DNA of 20,165 bases from Proteiniphilum sp. GTDB lineage: Bacteria; Bacteroidota; Bacteroidia; Bacteroidales; Dysgonomonadaceae. Position numbers and translations under genes: made by a program. This document shows, piece after piece, positions 17,014 through 20,165 of this stretch (position 1 is its first letter; each line of letters opens with the position of its first letter). The notes under the pieces are model-generated. The model made no database searches, had not been told where the DNA came from, and worked only from the letters and a program-made list of their open reading frames with translations. The stretch spans positions 1 to 20,165 of the forward strand of contig JAENWZ010000008.1 of the NCBI GenBank assembly GCA_016649795.1, in the 5' to 3' direction.

Positions 17014-17084
17014 GTTAGACTATTCCTCGCAACGGCATAACCCAAGCAAGCTTGGCTTCTGCTCATCGCTTAACGGAATAGTTC
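17014..17084 (+). repeat. 71-nt structured element, copy 2 (upstream of hydG)
   Basis: Second copy, after a 33-nt spacer (104-nt period). The outer stem (17018-17026 with 17075-17083) and the inner hairpin CCAAG/CTTGG (17042-17046 with 17051-17055) are unchanged. The inner loop changes from TAAA to CAAG, so the two facing loop-edge bases change together (T/A to C/G). The copy ends directly at the inverted repeat that covers the hydG start codon. Both copies are also open in one reading frame (LDYSS..HNPSKLGF.S.LNGIV), but copy 1 has no start codon in it. Confidence 0.7.
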
Positions 17085-17123
17085 CATACGATACCATTGA
17101 CAATAAATAGTTTTAATCGTATG
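17085..17123 (+). promoter_or_regulatory. Inverted repeat sequestering the hydG start codon
   Basis: CATACGAT (17085-17092) is perfectly complementary to ATCGTATG (17116-17123), 23 nt apart. The 3' arm ends with the chosen hydG ATG, so in RNA the start codon would be paired. The 5' arm starts at the base after structured copy 2, so folding of that element could compete with or stack on this helix. This is a plausible translational on/off switch, not proven. Confidence 0.5.
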
Positions 17124-18542
17124 AAGTTCAGACCTGAAATATACCGCATCCCCGATCTCCCCATGCAACCCTTCATCGACAAGGAGGAGATTTGGGATTA
17201 CCTCAACAACACCGTTTCTACCCCAGGGAATGTAAGAGAGGTGATCGGCAGGTCACTCGGCAAAAACAGGCTGAACCTCCAGGAGGTGGCTACGCTTATC
17301 AATGCGACCGACAGGGAGTCAATTGATCTCATTAAAGAGGGTGCCAGAGAGCTGAAAAAAAAGATCTACGGTAACCGCATTGTCCTGTTCGCACCCCTTT
17401 ACGTTGGTAACAAATGTTCCAACGACTGTACCTACTGCGGCTTCAGGGCATCGAACAGAGAGCAGGTACGTAAAACGCTCTCACATGAGGAGCTGGCGAA
17501 AGAGATTGAAGCGCTGGAGGATAGCGGACAAAAGCGATTGATCCTCGTTTATGGCGAGCATGCCGAATACACTCCCCAATTTATCGCTGCGTCGGTAAGA
17601 ACAGCCTACAGCGTGAAGAAAGGCTATGGAGAGATCCGCAGAGTAAACATCAATGCGGCACCACTCGATATCGAAGGATTCCGCACGGTGAAAGAGGCGG
17701 GCATCGGCACCTATCAAGTATTCCAGGAGACCTATCACAGGGAAGCATACAGAACCTACCACCCACGGGGAAAAAAGGCGGATTACGATTACAGGCTCAC
17801 GTCGCTCGACCGGGCACAGGAGGCCGGTCTGGATGACGTAGGCATTGGAGCGCTCTTTGGTCTCTACGACTGGCGTTTCGAGGTGATGGGCCTGGTACGC
17901 CATACCAACCATCTGGAGGCATGCTATAACGTGGGACCGCACACCATCTCATTCCCCAGGATTAAGGATGCCTCGATGCTCCATATGGGCAATCGTTATT
18001 TTGTCTCTGACGAGGAGTTCTCCCGTCTGGTAGCCATTCTCCGGCTTGCCGTACCCTACACAGGGATGATCCTGACCGCCCGCGAACCGCCCCGCCTGCG
18101 CAACGAGCTGTTACAATACGGTGTGTCGCAGATTGATGGCGGCACCAGAATAGAGCTGGGCAGCTATGTGGAGAAAGAGAAGAATCACAACCTGAATAAA
18201 GGTCAGTTCCTCATTAACGATGATCGTTCGCTGAATGAGATTATCGACGAGCTGCTCGCACAGGAGATGCTGCCCTCGTTCTGTACGGCCTGCTACCGAC
18301 TTGGCAGGACAGGTGAGCACTTCATGGAGTTCTCCGTCCCCGGGTTCATAAAACGCTTCTGCACACCCAACGCCATGCTCACGCTGGCTGAATATCTCAT
18401 CGACTATGCCCCCGAGGGGACCGCAGAGAGAGGATGGCAGGTGATAGAAAATAATATGGCGAGCCTCAACGAAACGGTACAGGCTGAAGTGCGTGACAGA
18501 ATAGGCAGAATCAAACAGGGAGCAAGAGATCTCTATTTTTAG
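17121..18542 (+). CDS. hydG: [FeFe]-hydrogenase maturase HydG (radical-SAM tyrosine lyase)
   Basis: A 473-residue cytoplasmic enzyme that splits tyrosine with SAM into p-cresol, CO and cyanide, and assembles the Fe(CO)2(CN)-cysteine unit used for the H-cluster. The radical-SAM cluster motif CX3CX2C is at Cys99, Cys103, Cys106 (CSNDCTYC) and the C-terminal auxiliary cluster motif CX2CX22C at Cys388, Cys391, Cys414; both are intact. GYGEIRRVNINAAPLD and YHREAYRTYHP are typical HydG stretches. ATG 17121 is preferred over an in-frame TTG at 17097 because it gives the family's usual length (about 470). It is first in a hydG-hydF-hydE run. Upstream lie a Fur-type palindrome, two structured elements and a hairpin over the start codon. 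Confidence 0.97.
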   Translation: MKFRPEIYRIPDLPMQPFIDKEEIWDYLNNTVSTPGNVREVIGRSLGKNRLNLQEVATLINATDRESIDLIKEGARELKKKIYGNRIVLFAPLYVGNKCSNDCTYCGFRASNREQVRKTLSHEELAKEIEALEDSGQKRLILVYGEHAEYTPQFIAASVRTAYSVKKGYGEIRRVNINAAPLDIEGFRTVKEAGIGTYQVFQETYHREAYRTYHPRGKKADYDYRLTSLDRAQEAGLDDVGIGALFGLYDWRFEVMGLVRHTNHLEACYNVGPHTISFPRIKDASMLHMGNRYFVSDEEFSRLVAILRLAVPYTGMILTAREPPRLRNELLQYGVSQIDGGTRIELGSYVEKEKNHNLNKGQFLINDDRSLNEIIDELLAQEMLPSFCTACYRLGRTGEHFMEFSVPGFIKRFCTPNAMLTLAEYLIDYAPEGTAERGWQVIENNMASLNETVQAEVRDRIGRIKQGARDLYF

Positions 18543-18551
18543 CGTGCCCGT

Positions 18552-18587
18552 TAAACATTGAATAGTAAACTTTACACCCTAAACTTT
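18552..18587. repeat. Period-14 repeat in the hydG-hydF gap
   Basis: TAAACWTT occurs three times at exact 14-nt spacing (18552, 18566, 18580) within the 59-nt gap between the hydG stop and the hydF start. The remaining bases of each unit diverge. Function unknown. Confidence 0.5.
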
Positions 18588-18601
18588 AAAAATCGTCACC
18601 A

Positions 18602-19789
18602 ATGAGCAGCAATCAACTTCATATCGGAATTTTCGGTCGCAGAAACACAGGAAAAAGTTCGCTGATCAATATGCTCACAGGACAGGAAATCTCTATTGTA
18701 TCACATCAGCCGGGAACCACGACAGACCCGGTAAAAAAATCGGTGGAAATTATCGATATAGGACCTGCCATCCTAATCGATACCGCGGGGATAGACGATC
18801 TGGGAGAAATAGGGGCAAAAAGAATCAAAAAATCGAAGGAAGCAATCAGCAGAGTCGATTGTGCGATACTGCTTATCGCAGGAAACCAGTTCGGCGATTA
18901 CGAAGTGAGACTTATCAGTCAGTTTATGGAACAGGAGGTCTCCTACCTCATCGTTCATAACAAAAACGATATCGACAAAATAGCCTCCATTACCCTTTCA
19001 ACCATCAAGCAACATTCCAAAGCCGAAATTCTCGATTTCAGTACCTATATGTCTTCAAATAAGGATAAGCTGCTAAACGCATTAAAGCGAATCATTCCCG
19101 AGACGGCATATCAACAAACTTCACTCATAGGAGACCTGGTGAAACCGAAAGATCTCCTGCTGCTGATAACTCCTATCGACGGCGAGGCACCCGAGGGGCG
19201 GATGATTCTCCCACAAAACCAAACCATCCGCGATGCGCTGGACAACCACTGCATCACGATGGTGGTCAGAGAGACAGAGCTCGCCGATTTTCTGAAGCTG
19301 GGAATCACCCCCGTCCTGGCTGTTACAGACAGTCAGGTATTCGGGTATGTAGCCGAAACACTTCCTGAAAGTATCCCGCTTACAAGCTTCAGCATTCTTT
19401 TTGCCAGGATGAAAGGGGACTTCACGCTCTATAAAGAGGGCACACATCATATCTCCCAACTGAAGGATGGTGACAACGTTTTGATACTGGAGAGCTGCAC
19501 CCATCAGACCAACTGCGACGATATAGGGCGGGTGAAGATTCCGGAGCTGTTAAAAAAAAATACCGGGAAAAACCTCCTTTTCACAATTGTCTCCGGCCTT
19601 TCGGCGCTCCCCGAAAACATTGGAGACTTTGCACTGGTCATTCAGTGCGGCGGATGTATGGTCACACGCAAACAACTGACCAACAGGCTGAGACCGTTTA
19701 TAAAAGCCGGAATACCGGTTACTAACTACGGGATGACACTCGCCTGGCTGAACGGAATCTTCGAGAGGGCGACAAAAATCTTCAGTTAA
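18602..19789 (+). CDS. hydF: [FeFe]-hydrogenase maturation GTPase HydF
   Basis: A 395-residue GTPase and scaffold that carries the 2Fe precursor made by HydE and HydG and delivers it to apo-hydrogenase. The N-terminal G domain has P-loop GRRNTGKSS (12-20), switch PGTTTDP (37-43), DTAG (60-63) and NKND (120-123). A dimerisation domain follows. The C-terminal cluster-binding domain has Cys299-x-His301 and Cys349-x2-Cys352. The usual motif is CxH...HCxxC; here the residue before Cys349 is Gln348 rather than His, a known variable position. Length matches the family (about 390-410). It is 59 nt after hydG and 29 nt before hydE, all on one strand. Confidence 0.96.
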   Translation: MSSNQLHIGIFGRRNTGKSSLINMLTGQEISIVSHQPGTTTDPVKKSVEIIDIGPAILIDTAGIDDLGEIGAKRIKKSKEAISRVDCAILLIAGNQFGDYEVRLISQFMEQEVSYLIVHNKNDIDKIASITLSTIKQHSKAEILDFSTYMSSNKDKLLNALKRIIPETAYQQTSLIGDLVKPKDLLLLITPIDGEAPEGRMILPQNQTIRDALDNHCITMVVRETELADFLKLGITPVLAVTDSQVFGYVAETLPESIPLTSFSILFARMKGDFTLYKEGTHHISQLKDGDNVLILESCTHQTNCDDIGRVKIPELLKKNTGKNLLFTIVSGLSALPENIGDFALVIQCGGCMVTRKQLTNRLRPFIKAGIPVTNYGMTLAWLNGIFERATKIFS

Positions 19790-19818
19790 TTGATTGATAA
19801 TTGAAACAGCATCAGCAA

Positions 19819-20165
19819 ATGGTTGAACCATCCCTCAGCAGCAACTTAACAAAAGAGGAGATCGTACATCTTCTCTCCGTCACGGGAGAGGAAGAGCAGC
19901 AGCTGTTCACTTTCTCCTCAAAAATAAAGCAACAACATGTGGGCAACAGGGTCTATCTGCGTGGTCTGATTGAGCTCTCCAACATCTGCGAAAAAGATTG
20001 CTACTACTGCGGCATCCGCCATTCAAATCACCAAACAAACCGCTATATCCTCACTCACGATGAGGTGATGCAAGCCGTAAAGAGCGCCCACAGGCAAGGA
20101 TTCGGCTCTGTGGCGATACAATCGGGTGAAGTTGCCACGCAAGCATTTGTCGGTAAAATAGATGC
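19819..20165 (+). CDS. hydE: [FeFe]-hydrogenase maturase HydE (radical SAM; truncated by window edge)
   Basis: Open from ATG 19819 to the right edge: 115 codons of a protein normally about 340-360 long. HydE is a radical-SAM enzyme that processes the HydG product on the way to the 2Fe subcluster. The CX3CX2C motif is complete at Cys57, Cys61, Cys64 (CEKDCYYCGIR), preceded by VYLRGLIELSN and followed by RYILTHDEV and the SAM-binding region (GFGSVAIQSGE), all typical of HydE. Homology to biotin synthase-like proteins is expected, but the position after hydG and hydF decides the identity. It starts 29 nt after the hydF stop, so it is probably in the same transcript. Confidence 0.94.
   Translation, partial: MVEPSLSSNLTKEEIVHLLSVTGEEEQQLFTFSSKIKQQHVGNRVYLRGLIELSNICEKDCYYCGIRHSNHQTNRYILTHDEVMQAVKSAHRQGFGSVAIQSGEVATQAFVGKID

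Noticed and set aside
16910..17084. Integron attC-like sites or tRNA-like genes in the 71-nt elements (GTTAGAC and GCTTAAC resemble core sites; 7-bp end stem and length resemble a tRNA)
   Set aside because: The core-like heptamers are in the wrong order within each copy, and the sequence between copies lacks inverted symmetry. There is no T-arm, D-arm or CCA, and the inside is about 10 nt too short for a tRNA.
16910..17084. CRISPR array
   Set aside because: Only two copies, each 71 nt, with a single 33-nt spacer and no cas genes nearby.
16826..17110. Small frames at 16826-16936 (36 aa, hydrophobic, preceded by GAGGAA) and 16991-17110 (39 aa, inside copy 2)
   Set aside because: They use different frames of the same repeat. 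The first starts upstream of the candidate transcription start, and copy 1 has no start codon in the second frame. Coding is not supported, though a leader peptide cannot be excluded.
17097..17120. TTG start adding eight residues to HydG
   Set aside because: ATG 17121 gives the normal family length, and the extra residues have no family resemblance.

Overview
The window reads as chromosomal DNA of an anaerobic member of the Bacteroidales, probably near Dysgonomonadaceae or Porphyromonadaceae. This placement is inferred from gene content and promoter style. Candidate promoters match the Bacteroidetes TAnnTTTG type. Lipoproteins and an LptC-linked envelope operon show a Gram-negative diderm. 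A long PPi-dependent phosphofructokinase and [FeFe]-hydrogenase maturases indicate fermentative metabolism. I see no tRNA, rRNA, CRISPR array or insertion sequence.

Layout. From 1 to 3400 (minus) lie sucA and the start of sucB, encoding E1 and E2 of 2-oxoglutarate dehydrogenase; sucB runs off the left edge. Divergent from sucA is pfp (plus, 3642-5306). It ends at a symmetric bidirectional terminator shared with the convergent envelope cluster at 5388-12452 (minus). In transcription order that cluster is a beta-barrel outer-membrane protein, a TPR protein, LptC, a GldE/CorC-like CBS membrane protein and a PpiD/SurA-like chaperone. Upstream lie the remains of a nitroreductase gene (12625-12916) directly behind ribE (riboflavin synthase), then an M13 metallopeptidase lipoprotein and dapA, all minus strand. 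On the right, divergent from dapA, is hydG-hydF-hydE (plus, 17121 to the right edge), encoding the three maturases that build and insert the H-cluster of [FeFe] hydrogenase. The hydrogenase itself is not in the window.

The most unusual stretch is the 536-nt gap between dapA and hydG. It holds a perfect 7-1-7 Fur-type palindrome (16890-16904) and, five bases later, two 71-nt elements with 90% identity (16910-16980 and 17014-17084). Each element can fold into a closed stem carrying an inner hairpin. Immediately after the second copy, an 8-bp inverted repeat buries the hydG start codon. The arrangement suggests an iron-responsive promoter combined with a tandem structured leader controlling hydG translation. 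This is inference; a dispersed DNA repeat is the main alternative. Three gaps between genes also carry short phased arrays (period 8 before sucB and ribE, period 14 before hydF).
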